From positions 4,861,501 to 4,925,500 of the forward strand of contig NZ_CP072827.1 of NCBI RefSeq assembly GCF_017916255.1: a DNA stretch of 64,000 nt, in the 5' to 3' direction. Both the position numbers and the translations under genes were made by a program. Under the pieces are notes generated by a model. That model worked only from the letters and a program-made list of their open reading frames with translations, had not been told where the DNA came from and did not search any database. Shown here one piece after another: positions 14,935-23,300 of the stretch (position 1 is its first letter; each line of letters begins with the position of its first letter). The DNA is from Streptomyces mobaraensis NBRC 13819 = DSM 40847. GTDB taxonomy: Bacteria; Actinomycetota; Actinomycetes; Streptomycetales; Streptomycetaceae.

Positions 14935-15573
14935 ATGACTGACGCCCCCGACCAGCCGCCCGTAAGATGTGTAAGAGTCCTCCTCGCCGAGGACCAGTCC
15001 ATGGTCCGCGAGGCGCTCGCGGCGCTGCTGGACCTGGAGGGCGACATCGAGGTCGTCGCGCAGGTGGCGCGGGGGGACGAGGTGGTGGAGGCGGCCCGGC
15101 GGGCGCGGCCCGACGTGGCGCTGCTGGACATCGAGATGCCCGGGATGACGGGCCTGGAGGCGGCGGCGCTGCTGGGGCGGGAGGTGCCGGAGGTACGGAT
15201 CGTCATCCTCACGACGTTCGGCCGCCCCGGCTATCTGCGCCGGGCGATGGAGGCGGGCGCGTCCGCCTTCCTGGTCAAGGACGCCCCGGCGGCCCAGCTG
15301 GCGGACGCCGTGCGCCGGGTGCTGCGCGGCGAGCGCGTCATCGACCCGGCCCTCGCGGCGGCGGCCCTCGCCGCGGGGGCGGACCCGCTGACCGAGCGCG
15401 AACGGTCGGTGCTGCGCGCCTCTGCCGACGGTTCGACCAACGCCGAACTGGCGAAGCGGCTCCACCTGTCGCACGGGACCGTCCGCAACTACCTGTCGAC
15501 GGCGATCCAGAAGACGGGCGCGCGGAACCGGGCCGACGCGGTGCGCATCGCGCGGGAGAAGGGGTGGCTCTGA
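14935..15573 (+). CDS. NarL/DesR-family response regulator with element-supplied 5' end
   Basis: The 212-aa protein has a receiver domain (acidic pair Glu19-Asp20, phospho-acceptor Asp65 in VALLDIEMPGMTG, conserved Lys in FLVKD) and a LuxR-type HTH (LTERERSVLRASADGSTNAE ... HLSHGTVRNYLS). Everything from codon 15 (within attR, 14977) is host sequence; codons 1-14 (MTDAPDQPPVRCVR) come from the mobile element. They replace the native MSETSAEPSVPRVR encoded at 6518. The reading frame is exactly restored, so the regulator is probably functional. It pairs with the kinase at 5250-6458 and probably controls the exporter operon at 3503, but it is now transcribed from element DNA downstream of the methyltransferase gene. 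Confidence 0.93.
   Translation: MTDAPDQPPVRCVRVLLAEDQSMVREALAALLDLEGDIEVVAQVARGDEVVEAARRARPDVALLDIEMPGMTGLEAAALLGREVPEVRIVILTTFGRPGYLRRAMEAGASAFLVKDAPAAQLADAVRRVLRGERVIDPALAAAALAAGADPLTERERSVLRASADGSTNAELAKRLHLSHGTVRNYLSTAIQKTGARNRADAVRIAREKGWL
14977..14993 (+). repeat. Right attachment-site core (attR), 17 bp
   Basis: Identical to the core at 6560-6576. Left of it is element sequence with a GTAAGA-TGT-GTAAGA direct repeat; right of it is the host response-regulator gene (GGACCAGTCC onward). Confidence 0.88.
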
Positions 15574-15599
15574 GCGCGTGATACGCACCGCCGCGGCCG

Positions 15600-16433
15600 T
15601 CAGTTGAGCAGCGCCCGCGCCGCCAGCGCCTGCCGGCGCACCGCCTCCGCCGTCTCCGGCTCCACCGGGGCGATCACCTCGGCGTACTCCTCCAGTTCCC
15701 GCGCCCCGCGCGCGAACTCCCCGCGCTCGACCAGGAGTTCGGCGTGCTCGTGGCGGAGTCGCGCCGGGTGGCTGGGGAGCAGCAGGGAGAGTTCCACGGC
15801 CCAGAGCCGGACGCCGCCGCGCTCGGGGCGGGCCGCCGCCCAGGCGCGGATGTTGTTGAGGACGCGGAGGACGATCTCCAGCGGCTCGGCCGGCGAGAAC
15901 GCGGCGGGCGGTACCGGGGTGCCGGTGGCGCCGGCGACGAGCAGCCCCGCCTCCTCCTCTGACAGCGTCCGACCGCCCTCGAACGGGTCGGCGAGCACAT
16001 GCCGCCCTTCCGGGGTGCCGAAGCCGACGACGAAGTGGCCGGGCAGCGCCACCCCGTACACCGGCGCCCCGGCCCGCCGGGCCACCTCCAGCCACACCAC
16101 GGACAGCAGGATCGGCAGCCCCCGGCGCCGCTCCAGCACCGAGGTGAGGAGGGAGGACTCCAGCCGCCGGTAGTCGGCGGGCGTCCCGTGGAAGCCGCAG
16201 CGTTCGCCGAGCAGCTCCGCGAGGGCCGCCGCCCAGCGCTCCGGCTCGGCGTGCCGGCCGAGCGCCGGCAGCATTCCGGCGAGGCGGTCCAGCTCCATCT
16301 GGGCCGCGTCGAGCTCCCGTTCGCCGAGCCCGGGATCGGCCTCGGCGGCGATGAGCAGGCACAGCAGCGCCAGGTCGGGCCGCTCGTCACGGGCCGCTTC
16401 GGCGAACCGCCGCCGGCCGCTGGTCTCGGTCAT
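15600..16433 (-). CDS. Transglutaminase-like / SirB1-family protein
   Basis: The 277-aa protein starts at ATG 16433 (MTETSGRRRFAEAARDERPD); a GTG at 16535 is possible but adds a low-complexity tail. The central part 'ESSLLTSVLERRRGLPILLS' then 'VVWLEVARRAG' and 'ALPGHFVVGF' matches the SirB1/transglutaminase-like N-terminal domain. The C-terminal half is helical and TPR-like. SirB1-type proteins are widespread, conserved and of unknown biochemical role. The gene is convergent with the response regulator, 26 bp apart. Confidence 0.82.
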   Translation of the reverse strand: MTETSGRRRFAEAARDERPDLALLCLLIAAEADPGLGERELDAAQMELDRLAGMLPALGRHAEPERWAAALAELLGERCGFHGTPADYRRLESSLLTSVLERRRGLPILLSVVWLEVARRAGAPVYGVALPGHFVVGFGTPEGRHVLADPFEGGRTLSEEEAGLLVAGATGTPVPPAAFSPAEPLEIVLRVLNNIRAWAAARPERGGVRLWAVELSLLLPSHPARLRHEHAELLVERGEFARGARELEEYAEVIAPVEPETAEAVRRQALAARALLN

Positions 16434-16544
16434 TCCGGCCTTCCCCAGGTCATGAGGGCCGGCCGCGCGGTGTCCGCGCGCCGCCCGCCGCCCTCCACGC
16501 TTCCCATGGTGATCCCTCCGCGGCGGCCCCCGCACGCCCGCCGC

Positions 16545-17528
16545 TCACCGCTCCGGCTCGCGACGGTAGTGGTAGGCGTGGTGCGTCGTGAAGCCGAGCC
16601 GGTCGTAGAGCGCCAGCGCGCCCGCGTTGCCGGTCTCGACCTGGAGGTACGCGGCCGAGGCGCCCTCGTCCAGCGCCCGCCGCGCCAGCGCGGCCATCAC
16701 CAGCGTCGCCAGCCCCTGCCGCCGGTGCTCGGGGGAGACCTCCAGGGCGGCGAACCCGGCCCACCGGCCGTCCACCACACAGCGCCCGATGGCGGCGCCG
16801 GGGACGCTCGCGCACCACACGGACGGCCCGCCGGCCAGCACCGCGCGGGCGGCGTCGGGGTTCTCGACGCGCCCGTACGCGTCCAGCCACGCCTCGTCGG
16901 GCTCGCGGCCGAGCAGCACCCGGTCGACGTCCGCCACCGCGTCCGCGACCGGCGCCAGGGCGGCCGTCCGCATCAGGGCGTACCGCTCGCCGGTCCAGCC
17001 GCGCGCGGCCAGCTCGGCGTCGAGCCGTTCGTCCTCCGCCGGGTCGCCGGTGGTGACCTGGACGCGCGCCGGGAGGCCGCGCTCGTGGTACCAGGCGGTG
17101 ACCCGGTCCAGCGCCTCCGGCAGCGGCAGCCCGGAACGGCCCAGGGGGAGCGCCGAGTTGGCGCGGGCGGTGAAGCCGCCGGCCGCGCGGAGCGTCCAGT
17201 CGCCCAGCCGCCCGGTCTCGAGGGCCGGCCAGCCGCGCGCGGCGACCTCCTGGAGCTCGCGCAGGGTCGCGGCCGGGCCGCGCCGCCGCGCGGGAGCGGC
17301 CGGGACGACCTTGCCCGCGACGAGCGCGTCCTCCGCGACCTCGACCGTCCGCCCGTCGCGACGTGTGATCCGCAACACACCGTCCGCCCAGGAGTCGAGC
17401 GTTCCGACGGCGTCGGCGAACCGTTCCGGGGAACGGGTACGGTCGTTCAGCGCCCGCACCGAGACCCTTTTTCCCACATCTTCGGAACTGATCCGTATTT
17501 CCAGCCGTCCGCCCGTGGTGAATTCCAC
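16545..17528 (-). CDS. GNAT-family N-acetyltransferase with N-terminal SH3-like domain
   Basis: The 327-aa protein begins at GTG 17528. Residues ~8-75 look like a small all-beta domain (LEIRISSEDVGKRVSVRAL...) as in mycobacterial Rv0428c-type GNAT proteins. Acetyl-CoA-binding motif A is clear near the C-terminus: 'VSPEHRRQGLATLVMAALAR', followed by 'ETGNAGALALYDRLGF', the usual GNAT ending. Substrate unknown. It is divergent from the ferredoxin gene with 114 bp between, which must hold both promoters. Confidence 0.85.
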   Translation of the reverse strand: MEFTTGGRLEIRISSEDVGKRVSVRALNDRTRSPERFADAVGTLDSWADGVLRITRRDGRTVEVAEDALVAGKVVPAAPARRRGPAATLRELQEVAARGWPALETGRLGDWTLRAAGGFTARANSALPLGRSGLPLPEALDRVTAWYHERGLPARVQVTTGDPAEDERLDAELAARGWTGERYALMRTAALAPVADAVADVDRVLLGREPDEAWLDAYGRVENPDAARAVLAGGPSVWCASVPGAAIGRCVVDGRWAGFAALEVSPEHRRQGLATLVMAALARRALDEGASAAYLQVETGNAGALALYDRLGFTTHHAYHYRREPER

Positions 17529-17642
17529 AGCTCTCCCAGCCCCTCCTGTTCGTGATGAGCCCCGGAACGGAGATACTAGGTGTGGGCATCGACGACGCCG
17601 CGCTCCCGCGCGAGATGACCCCTACCGAGGAGGAACGACAGC

Positions 17643-17963
17643 GTGACCTACGTCATCGCGCAGCCTTGTGTCGACGTGAAGGACAAGGCGTGCATCGAGG
17701 AGTGCCCCGTCGACTGCATCTACGAGGGCTCCCGGTCCTTGTACATCCACCCGGACGAATGTGTCGACTGTGGCGCCTGTGAGCCGGTCTGCCCGGTGGA
17801 AGCGATCTTCTACGAGGACGACACCCCGGACGAGTGGAAGGACTACTACAAGGCGAACGTCGAGTTCTTCGACGAGCTCGGCTCGCCGGGCGGCGCCTCC
17901 AAGCTGGGGCTGATCGAGCGGGACCACCCGTTCATCGCCGCGCTGCCGCCGCAGAACCAGTGA
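17643..17963 (+). CDS. fdxA: 7Fe ferredoxin
   Basis: The 106-aa ferredoxin starts at GTG 17643 with GAGGA a few nt upstream. It contains CVDVKDKACIEECPVDCIYEG and the second cluster motif CVDCGACEPVCPVEAI, the Cys spacing of actinobacterial [3Fe-4S][4Fe-4S] electron carriers. It is followed by the aminotransferase dapC, the same order as fdxC-dapC in mycobacteria. A terminator-like hairpin (17986-18016) separates the two. Confidence 0.95.
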   Translation: MTYVIAQPCVDVKDKACIEECPVDCIYEGSRSLYIHPDECVDCGACEPVCPVEAIFYEDDTPDEWKDYYKANVEFFDELGSPGGASKLGLIERDHPFIAALPPQNQ

Positions 17964-17985
17964 GCTGCCCCTAGGCACCGCACCC

Positions 17986-18016
17986 GGCCCCGTACAGCCC
18001 GCCGCCGTACGGGGCC
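17986..18016 (+). terminator. Perfect hairpin between fdxA and dapC
   Basis: The arms GGCCCCGTAC (17986-17995) and GTACGGGGCC (18007-18016) pair perfectly around 11 nt; no T-run. Confidence 0.6.
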
Positions 18017-18081
18017 GCGGCATTCCCGTTTCCCGCCCGTTTCAAGGACCACCCCCAGCGCAAGAGAGCGAGCAGCCCAGC

Positions 18082-19203
18082 GTGACCGCAGTCTCCTCCC
18101 GCCTCCCCGTCTTCCCCTGGGACCGCCTGGAGCCCTACAAGGCCACGGCCGCCGCGCACCCCGACGGCATCGTGGACCTCTCCGTGGGCACGCCGGTGGA
18201 CCCGGTCCCGGCCCTGGTCCGCCGGGCCCTCGCCGAGGCGGCGGACAGCCCCGGCTATCCGACGGTCTGGGGCACGGCCGCGCTGCGCGACGCGCTCACC
18301 GGCTGGACGGAGCGTCGGCTGGGCGCCCGCGGGATGGCGCACGAGAACGTGCTGCCGGTGGTCGGCTCCAAGGAACTGGTCGCCTGGCTGCCCACCCAGC
18401 TCGGCCTCGGGGCGGGCGACAAGGTCGCGTACCCGCGGCTCGCCTACCCGACGTACGAGGTGGGCGCGCGGCTGGTGGGCGCCGAGCCGGTGGTCTACGA
18501 CGCCGGGACCTTCACGTCCGACGCCGCCGTCGCGGAGCTCGACCCGGCCGGCCTCAGGCTGCTCTGGCTGAACTCGCCGTCGAACCCCACCGGCCGTGTC
18601 ATGTCGGCCGACGAACTGCGCCGCGCGGTCGCCTGGGCCCGCGAGCACGGCGTCCTGCTCGTCAGTGACGAGTGCTACCTGGAGCTGGGCTGGGAGACCG
18701 AGCCGGTCTCCGTCCTCCACCCGGACGTCTGCGGGGGCTCGTACGACGGGATCGTCGCCGTCCACTCGCTGTCCAAGCGCTCCAACCTGGCCGGCTACCG
18801 GGCCGCGTTCCTCGCCGGTGACGCGGGCGTGCTCGGCGAGCTGCTGCGGATCCGCAAGCACGGCGGGATGATGGTCGCCGCCCCGGTGCAGGCCGCCACG
18901 GTGGCCGCGCTCGGCGACACCGCGCACGTCACCGAGCAGCGGGCGCGCTACGCCCGCCGCCGGGCCGCCCTGCGGGCCGCCTTCGAGGGCGCGGGGTTCC
19001 GCATCGAGCACAGCGAGGCGTCGCTGTACCTGTGGGCCACCCGGGACGAGCCGTGCTGGGACACCGTCGGGGACCTGTCGAAGCTCGGCATTCTCGTGGC
19101 GCCCGGTGAGTTCTACGGCGCGGCGGGCGAGCGCTTCGTGCGGATCGCCTTCACCGCGACCGACGAGCGGGTGGAGGCGGCCGTCCGCCGCCTGGCGGGC
19201 TGA
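18082..19203 (+). CDS. dapC: N-succinyldiaminopimelate aminotransferase
   Basis: The 373-aa class-I PLP aminotransferase starts at GTG 18082. It begins 'LPVFPWDRLEPYKATAAAHP', typical of actinobacterial DapC, and shows 'WLNSPSNPTGRVM', 'VSDECYLELGW' and the PLP-lysine segment 'HSLSKRSNLAGYRAAF'. It transaminates N-succinyl-2-amino-6-oxopimelate in lysine/diaminopimelate synthesis, needed for peptidoglycan. The partner desuccinylase dapE is at 21217. A perfect 36-bp hairpin follows the stop. Confidence 0.92.
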   Translation: MTAVSSRLPVFPWDRLEPYKATAAAHPDGIVDLSVGTPVDPVPALVRRALAEAADSPGYPTVWGTAALRDALTGWTERRLGARGMAHENVLPVVGSKELVAWLPTQLGLGAGDKVAYPRLAYPTYEVGARLVGAEPVVYDAGTFTSDAAVAELDPAGLRLLWLNSPSNPTGRVMSADELRRAVAWAREHGVLLVSDECYLELGWETEPVSVLHPDVCGGSYDGIVAVHSLSKRSNLAGYRAAFLAGDAGVLGELLRIRKHGGMMVAAPVQAATVAALGDTAHVTEQRARYARRRAALRAAFEGAGFRIEHSEASLYLWATRDEPCWDTVGDLSKLGILVAPGEFYGAAGERFVRIAFTATDERVEAAVRRLAG

Positions 19204-19221
19204 CCCGCCGGCCGCCGCACG

Positions 19222-19257
19222 CGCGAAGGGCCCGGGAGGTCTCCCGGGCCCTTCGCG
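19222..19257. terminator. Bidirectional hairpin terminator between convergent genes
   Basis: Perfect 17-nt arms (19222-19238 and 19241-19257) flank a 2-nt loop, lying between dapC (+) and the secreted-protein gene (-). Confidence 0.85.
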
Positions 19258-19359
19258 TGCCGGACGGACGGCCGGCGGTGGTGCCGTCCGGTCCGCGGGC
19301 CGGTGGACGCGGCCCCGGACCGGAGCGGCGACCGGGTCGCCGCGTACGGTCCGGCAGGT

Positions 19360-19806
19360 TCAGCCGCCGAGCGGCAGGGACTTGGTCACGCCGCCGCCGA
19401 GCTGGTCGGTGGGCAGGCCCTTGCCGACCGCGCCGCCCTTGCCCACGGTCTTGGCCGCGCCGCCGACCGTCGAACCGGCGGTGCCCGCCAGGTGGCCCGC
19501 GGTCTTCTGGCCGGACTTCAGGGTGGCCTTGCCGGTGGTGCTGGTGGTGCCCAGCGCCTTCTTGGCGGCGGGCAGGGCGGTGTGCACGACCTTGTTGCCC
19601 GCGTCCGTCGTCACCCCGTCGGCCGTCTTGGAGACCGTGTCGACGTGGTTGCCCACCTGGGTGGCGTCCACCGCGGTCAGACCGCCCAGCTCGGGGGCCT
19701 TGAGCGCGTCCGCGCTCGCCGCGCCGGCCGCGCCGACGACGGGGGCGGTGCCCGCCGCGACGAGCAGGGCGACCTGGGCGATCCGACGCGTGAGGGGGAG
19801 GGACAT
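19360..19806 (-). CDS. Small secreted protein, Gly/Thr/Lys-rich
   Basis: The 148-aa product starts at ATG 19806, with GGAG upstream. It has a Sec signal peptide: RR in the n-region, a hydrophobic core AQVALLVAAGTAPVVGAAGA, and a probable cut after ASA at about residue 33. The mature part has no cysteine and is built of short Gly/Thr/Lys/Ala segments with repeated 'GKATLKSGQKTAGHLAG'-like text. I know of no function for it; similar small secreted proteins are common in Streptomyces. Confidence 0.78.
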   Translation of the reverse strand: MSLPLTRRIAQVALLVAAGTAPVVGAAGAASADALKAPELGGLTAVDATQVGNHVDTVSKTADGVTTDAGNKVVHTALPAAKKALGTTSTTGKATLKSGQKTAGHLAGTAGSTVGGAAKTVGKGGAVGKGLPTDQLGGGVTKSLPLGG

Positions 19807-20131
19807 GTTGCTCCTTCGACGGTGTGCTTCGACGGGTGTGACTGTCGTTCGCTGTCCGGCGTGCGGACGCAGTGACTACCGCCCGAGCCCTCCGAAGGTT
19901 GCGGTGGCCAAGCGTAAAGAGTTGGTAATGCGTCGCATTATCAGTTCTGTGAACAATCGGGCAAACCAGTCGGCCTTCCGGGGGCGGGAAAAGACCGACG
20001 ATCCTCTGTTCACCAGCGGCGCGACGCGGAATCGACGCGTCGGGCGGCGGCGTATACCCCGCCCTCCCGGGCGACAACCTTCCGTTCCGGCGGATGCCCC
20101 CGACGGGGGCACGCTCGTACTGCTGAGCGGT
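19807..20131. other. Intergenic region (325 bp) with a palindromic site
   Basis: It holds the promoter and leader of the secreted-protein gene (transcribed leftwards). At 19926-19940 there is a perfect 15-bp palindrome TAATGCG-T-CGCATTA, AT-rich against its surroundings and so a plausible operator. No gene is seen. Confidence 0.5.
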
Positions 20132-21049
20132 CTACTGGGCGGTGGTGATCCGGACGGCCGACGAGCCCTCGCCGGCGCGGCCCGTCTCCGTACGCCAGCC
20201 GGCCCGGGACTCCTCGGCGGTCCACACCCGGCCGTCGAACGCCACCCGGGTGACGCGCAGCTCGGCCGCGTTCGCCACCGCCCAGGACGCCAGCTCCCAG
20301 CCGCGCCGCCGCGGCCCGTCCTCCGTCGCCGCCGTCCGCACCGGCCGGGGCGGGACGGTCACCGTGTGGGACGCCGCGGCGCCCCGCCGCCCGGCGGTCT
20401 CCGCGGCCGGCAGCACCTCCGCGCCGAAGTCCCGCCGCAGCTTCGCCCGGAGCGCCGCGGGGTCGCCGGGCTTGCCGTCGCTGGGGCTGGTCGCGCAGCT
20501 GAACGCGGCCGGGATCCGCCCGGTCAGCGCCGCCGCCAGCAGCGAGGCCCCCGGCTCGTGCTTCGCGTACGCCTGCGGGAACCCGCTGCGCTGCACCTTC
20601 TGCGCCGCCACCGTGAGCGGCAGCCGCGAGTAGCCCGGCACCTGGACGAGGTGCTCGTAGAAGGAACCCGACGCGTAGACCGGATCGGTGATCTGACGGG
20701 CCGTGCCCCAGCCCTGCGTCGGCCGCTGCTGGAACAGGCCCTGTGAATCCCGGTCGCCGTGGTGGATGTTGCGCAGCCCCGACTCCTGCATCGCGGTGGC
20801 CAGGGCGATCGTCACGGCCCGCTCCGGCAGCCCGCGCGAGGTGCCCACGGCGGTGATGGCCGAGGCGTTGCCGGCCTGCTCCGGGTCGAGCGAGTACGAC
20901 TCCCCGTCCACGCGCACGGTGCAGCGGGGGGCGCCCGGGCCGGCCGTCAGGTAGTGCGCCACCAGGTATCCGGCCAGCGCCAGCAGCACTCCGCAGGCGG
21001 CCCCGACGCGCAGCAGTCGGCCGCGGCGGACAGCGAAGATCGGGGGCAT
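20132..21049 (-). CDS. Membrane-anchored lysozyme-like protein
   Basis: The 305-aa protein starts at ATG 21049 ([16 protein letters not shown]); a GTG at 21058 is the alternative. TAACGT lies 7 nt before ATG 21049, so a leaderless start fits best. A transmembrane helix at ~15-36 is followed by an extracytoplasmic part with '[20 protein letters not shown]' and '[13 protein letters not shown]', the Glu and 'SQGLFQ' pattern of lysozyme/transglycosylase-like folds. The C-terminal third is Arg/Pro/Ala-rich, ending in a small beta-like segment. Muralytic activity is suggested, not shown. Confidence 0.78.
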   Translation of the reverse strand: MPPIFAVRRGRLLRVGAACGVLLALAGYLVAHYLTAGPGAPRCTVRVDGESYSLDPEQAGNASAITAVGTSRGLPERAVTIALATAMQESGLRNIHHGDRDSQGLFQQRPTQGWGTARQITDPVYASGSFYEHLVQVPGYSRLPLTVAAQKVQRSGFPQAYAKHEPGASLLAAALTGRIPAAFSCATSPSDGKPGDPAALRAKLRRDFGAEVLPAAETAGRRGAAASHTVTVPPRPVRTAATEDGPRRRGWELASWAVANAAELRVTRVAFDGRVWTAEESRAGWRTETGRAGEGSSAVRITTAQ

Positions 21050-21203
21050 GCGGCCCACGTTACTTGACGGGACGGGTGGCGGGCCGCTTCGCCCGGACGC
21101 GGTGTCAGGGCGGACGGGCCACGGACGGAGGGGACGATTCCGGTGCGGGCCGGTTCCGGGCGGGCGGTCCGCCCGGGCCGGGCCGGTCCCCGGGGCTCCG
21201 GGT

Positions 21204-21209
21204 TAGAGT
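21204..21209 (+). promoter_or_regulatory. TAGAGT -10 box, leaderless dapE
   Basis: TAGAGT ends 7 nt before ATG 21217, and no Shine-Dalgarno precedes that ATG. Confidence 0.5.
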
Positions 21210-21216
21210 CGCCTGC

Positions 21217-22299
21217 ATGGACCACGCCGCCGCACTCGACCTGTCCCTCGACGCCGCCGCGCTCACCGCGCGCCTCGTCGACTTCCCGTCGGTCAGCGGT
21301 ACGGAGGGACCGCTCGCCGACGCCATCGAGCGGGCCCTGCGCGACCTCCCGCACCTCACCGTGGACCGGCACGGAAACAACGTCGTCGCCCGCACCAACC
21401 TCGGCCGCGCCGAACGCGTCGTCCTCGCCGGGCACATCGACACCGTGCCCATCGCCGACAACGTCCCGTCCCGGCTGGACGATGACGGTGTGCTCTGGGG
21501 CTGCGGCACCAGCGACATGAAGTCCGGCGTCGCGGTCCAGCTGCGCATCGCGGCGACCGTCCCCGAACCCAACCGCGACCTCACCTTCGTCTTCTACGAC
21601 AACGAGGAGGTCTCCGCCGACCTCAACGGCCTCGGGCACGTCGCCAAGGCCCACCCGGACTGGCTGGCGGGCGACTTCGCCGTCCTCCTCGAACCCTCCG
21701 ACGGCGAGGTGGAGGGCGGCTGCCAGGGCACCCTGCGGGTGATCCTGCGCGTCCAGGGCGAGCGCGCCCACTCCGCGCGGAGCTGGATGGGCTCCAACGC
21801 GATCCACGCCGCCGCGCCGATCCTGGCCCGGCTGGCCTCCTACGAGCCGCGCCGGCCCGTCATCGACGGCCTCCAGTACCACGAGGGCCTCAACGCCGTC
21901 CGCATCGGCGGCGGGGTGGCCAACAACGTGATCCCCGACGAGTGCACCGTGACGGTGAACTACCGCTACGCGCCGGACCGCACCGAGCACGAGGCGATCG
22001 CGCACGTCCTTGAGGTGTTCGAGGGCTGCGGCGTCACCGAGGTGACGATCGACGACCACTCGGGCGGCGCCCTGCCCGGCCTCTCGCACCCGGCCGCGGC
22101 GGCCTTCATGGAGGCGGTGGGCGGCCGGGCGCGGCCCAAGTTCGGCTGGACCGACGTGTCCCGGTTCGCCGCCCTCGGGGTGCCCGCCGTCAACTACGGT
22201 CCCGGCGACCCGTTGTACGCGCACAAGCGGGACGAGCACGTGGCGGTGGCACGGATCCACCAGTGCGAGGAGCGGCTGCGGGCCTGGCTCACGGCCTGA
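21217..22299 (+). CDS. dapE: Succinyl-diaminopimelate desuccinylase
   Basis: The 360-aa M20-family zinc hydrolase starts at ATG 21217 ([16 protein letters not shown]); the leaderless promoter box supports this start over upstream in-frame codons. Metal and catalytic residues are visible in '[13 protein letters not shown]', 'CGTSDMKSG' and 'FYDNEEVS'. The C-terminal metal His lies in '[12 protein letters not shown]'. It removes succinate from N-succinyl-LL-diaminopimelate, the step after DapC (18082). The following gene, a LOG-type protein, keeps the order seen in mycobacteria (dapE-Rv1205). Confidence 0.95.
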   Translation: MDHAAALDLSLDAAALTARLVDFPSVSGTEGPLADAIERALRDLPHLTVDRHGNNVVARTNLGRAERVVLAGHIDTVPIADNVPSRLDDDGVLWGCGTSDMKSGVAVQLRIAATVPEPNRDLTFVFYDNEEVSADLNGLGHVAKAHPDWLAGDFAVLLEPSDGEVEGGCQGTLRVILRVQGERAHSARSWMGSNAIHAAAPILARLASYEPRRPVIDGLQYHEGLNAVRIGGGVANNVIPDECTVTVNYRYAPDRTEHEAIAHVLEVFEGCGVTEVTIDDHSGGALPGLSHPAAAAFMEAVGGRARPKFGWTDVSRFAALGVPAVNYGPGDPLYAHKRDEHVAVARIHQCEERLRAWLTA

Positions 22300-22379
22300 T
22301 CCCACGCCGCCGGGGCACCCCGCTCGTCGCCCGTTGGGCCTACGCTGAACTGCACCAACGGCAGCGGAGGGAGCACGGA

Positions 22380-23129
22380 ATGGTCAATTCCGACGGGGCG
22401 CGCACGCGGCGGGAGCAGCGCCGGGGGCCGGTGCTGCGACGCCATGGGCAGATGCAGCAGGGCACCACGGACCAGCACCTGCTGGACACCCGGGGGACGG
22501 CGGACTGGGTGCACGAGGACCCGTTCCGGGTGCTGCGCATCCAGTCCGAGTTCGTCGAGGGCTTCGGCGCCCTCGCCGAACTGCCCCCGGCGATCAGTGT
22601 GTTCGGTTCCGCCCGGACCCGGCGGGACTCGCCGGAGTACGAGGCCGCGACCGCGATCGGCCGGGGCCTGGTCGAGGCCGGCTTCGCCGTGATCACCGGC
22701 GGCGGGCCCGGCGCGATGGAGGCGGCGAACAAGGGCGCGATGGAGGCGGGCGGCGTCTCCGTCGGCCTCGGCATCGAGCTGCCCTTCGAACAGGGCATCA
22801 ACCCCTATGTGAACCTGGGGGTCGACTTCCGCTACTTCTTCGTCCGCAAGACGATGTTCGTGAAGTACGCGAGCGGCTTCGTGGTGCTGCCGGGCGGGCT
22901 GGGGACGCTGGACGAGCTGTTCGAGGCGCTCACCCTGGTGCAGACGAAGAAGGTGACGCGGTTCCCGATCGTCCTCTTCGGCTCGGAGTACTGGAGCGGT
23001 CTGGTGCGGTGGATCGAGGACACGCTGGTGGCGGGGGGCAAGGTGGGGGCGCACGACCTCCAGCTGTTCCATGTGACGGACGACGTGGAGGAGGCCATCG
23101 CGCTGGTGACGAAGGAGGCGGGGGCGTAG
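22380..23129 (+). CDS. LOG-family (TIGR00730) Rossmann-fold protein, probable nucleotide phosphoribohydrolase
   Basis: The 249-aa protein starts at ATG 22380, preceded by GGAGG. Its hallmark is LPGGLGTLDELFEA (the PGGxGTxxE motif), with 'VFGSARTRR' and 'VITGGGPGAMEAANKGAMEA'. LOG enzymes release cytokinin-type or other bases from nucleoside 5'-monophosphates; M. tuberculosis Rv1205, in the same genomic context, makes cytokinins. A TACGCT box about 35 nt upstream could be its promoter. Confidence 0.92.
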   Translation: MVNSDGARTRREQRRGPVLRRHGQMQQGTTDQHLLDTRGTADWVHEDPFRVLRIQSEFVEGFGALAELPPAISVFGSARTRRDSPEYEAATAIGRGLVEAGFAVITGGGPGAMEAANKGAMEAGGVSVGLGIELPFEQGINPYVNLGVDFRYFFVRKTMFVKYASGFVVLPGGLGTLDELFEALTLVQTKKVTRFPIVLFGSEYWSGLVRWIEDTLVAGGKVGAHDLQLFHVTDDVEEAIALVTKEAGA

Positions 23130-23189
23130 GGGCCGGTGAGCAGGGGGCGCGGCCCTTCCGGTCCCGCGCCCCCGCCCCGCTCCGCGTGC

Positions 23190-23300
23190 TCCGCTACGCC
23201 GGCCCGCGGCGGCCTTTGCGCCGGTCCGCGCCGGCCGCTACGCCAATCTGTGCCGTCCTCTACGCCGGCCCGCGGCCGTCCTCTACGCCAGCCCGCGCCG
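23190..23300. repeat. Tandem repeat, about 22-bp period, five copies
   Basis: Copies centre on CTACGCCGGCCCGCGG-like units. The invariant ACGCC/GCGCC falls at 23196, 23218, 23240, 23262 and 23285, so spacing is 22, 22, 22 and 23. The last copy overlaps the folP-like stop codon (CTA at 23283). Confidence 0.7.

Larger units (their letters stand above)
6560..14993. mobile_element. Integrative element of about 8.4 kb: serine integrase, capsid gene, RiPP-like pair
   Basis: The element is bounded by a 17-bp direct repeat (6560-6576 and 14977-14993) lying in the two halves of one response-regulator gene. Base composition and codon use are visibly less GC-rich than the flanks, most clearly in the integrase and capsid genes. 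Content in order: large serine integrase, a ~1-kb non-coding stretch with three long inverted repeats, a 76-aa protein, a 123-aa helical protein, a P22-coat-like capsid protein, an XRE regulator, three overlapping small genes, a 46-aa peptide and a methyltransferase. All genes are on the same strand. No terminase, portal, tail, lysis, replication or transfer gene is recognisable. A phage satellite or a decayed prophage are the main readings. One would expect an uninserted relative to show an intact response-regulator gene. Confidence 0.88.

Noticed and set aside
6560-14993. Actinobacterial integrative conjugative element (AICE)
   Set aside because: There is no FtsK-like transfer protein, Rep/prim-pol or tyrosine integrase, and the insertion site is not a tRNA gene.
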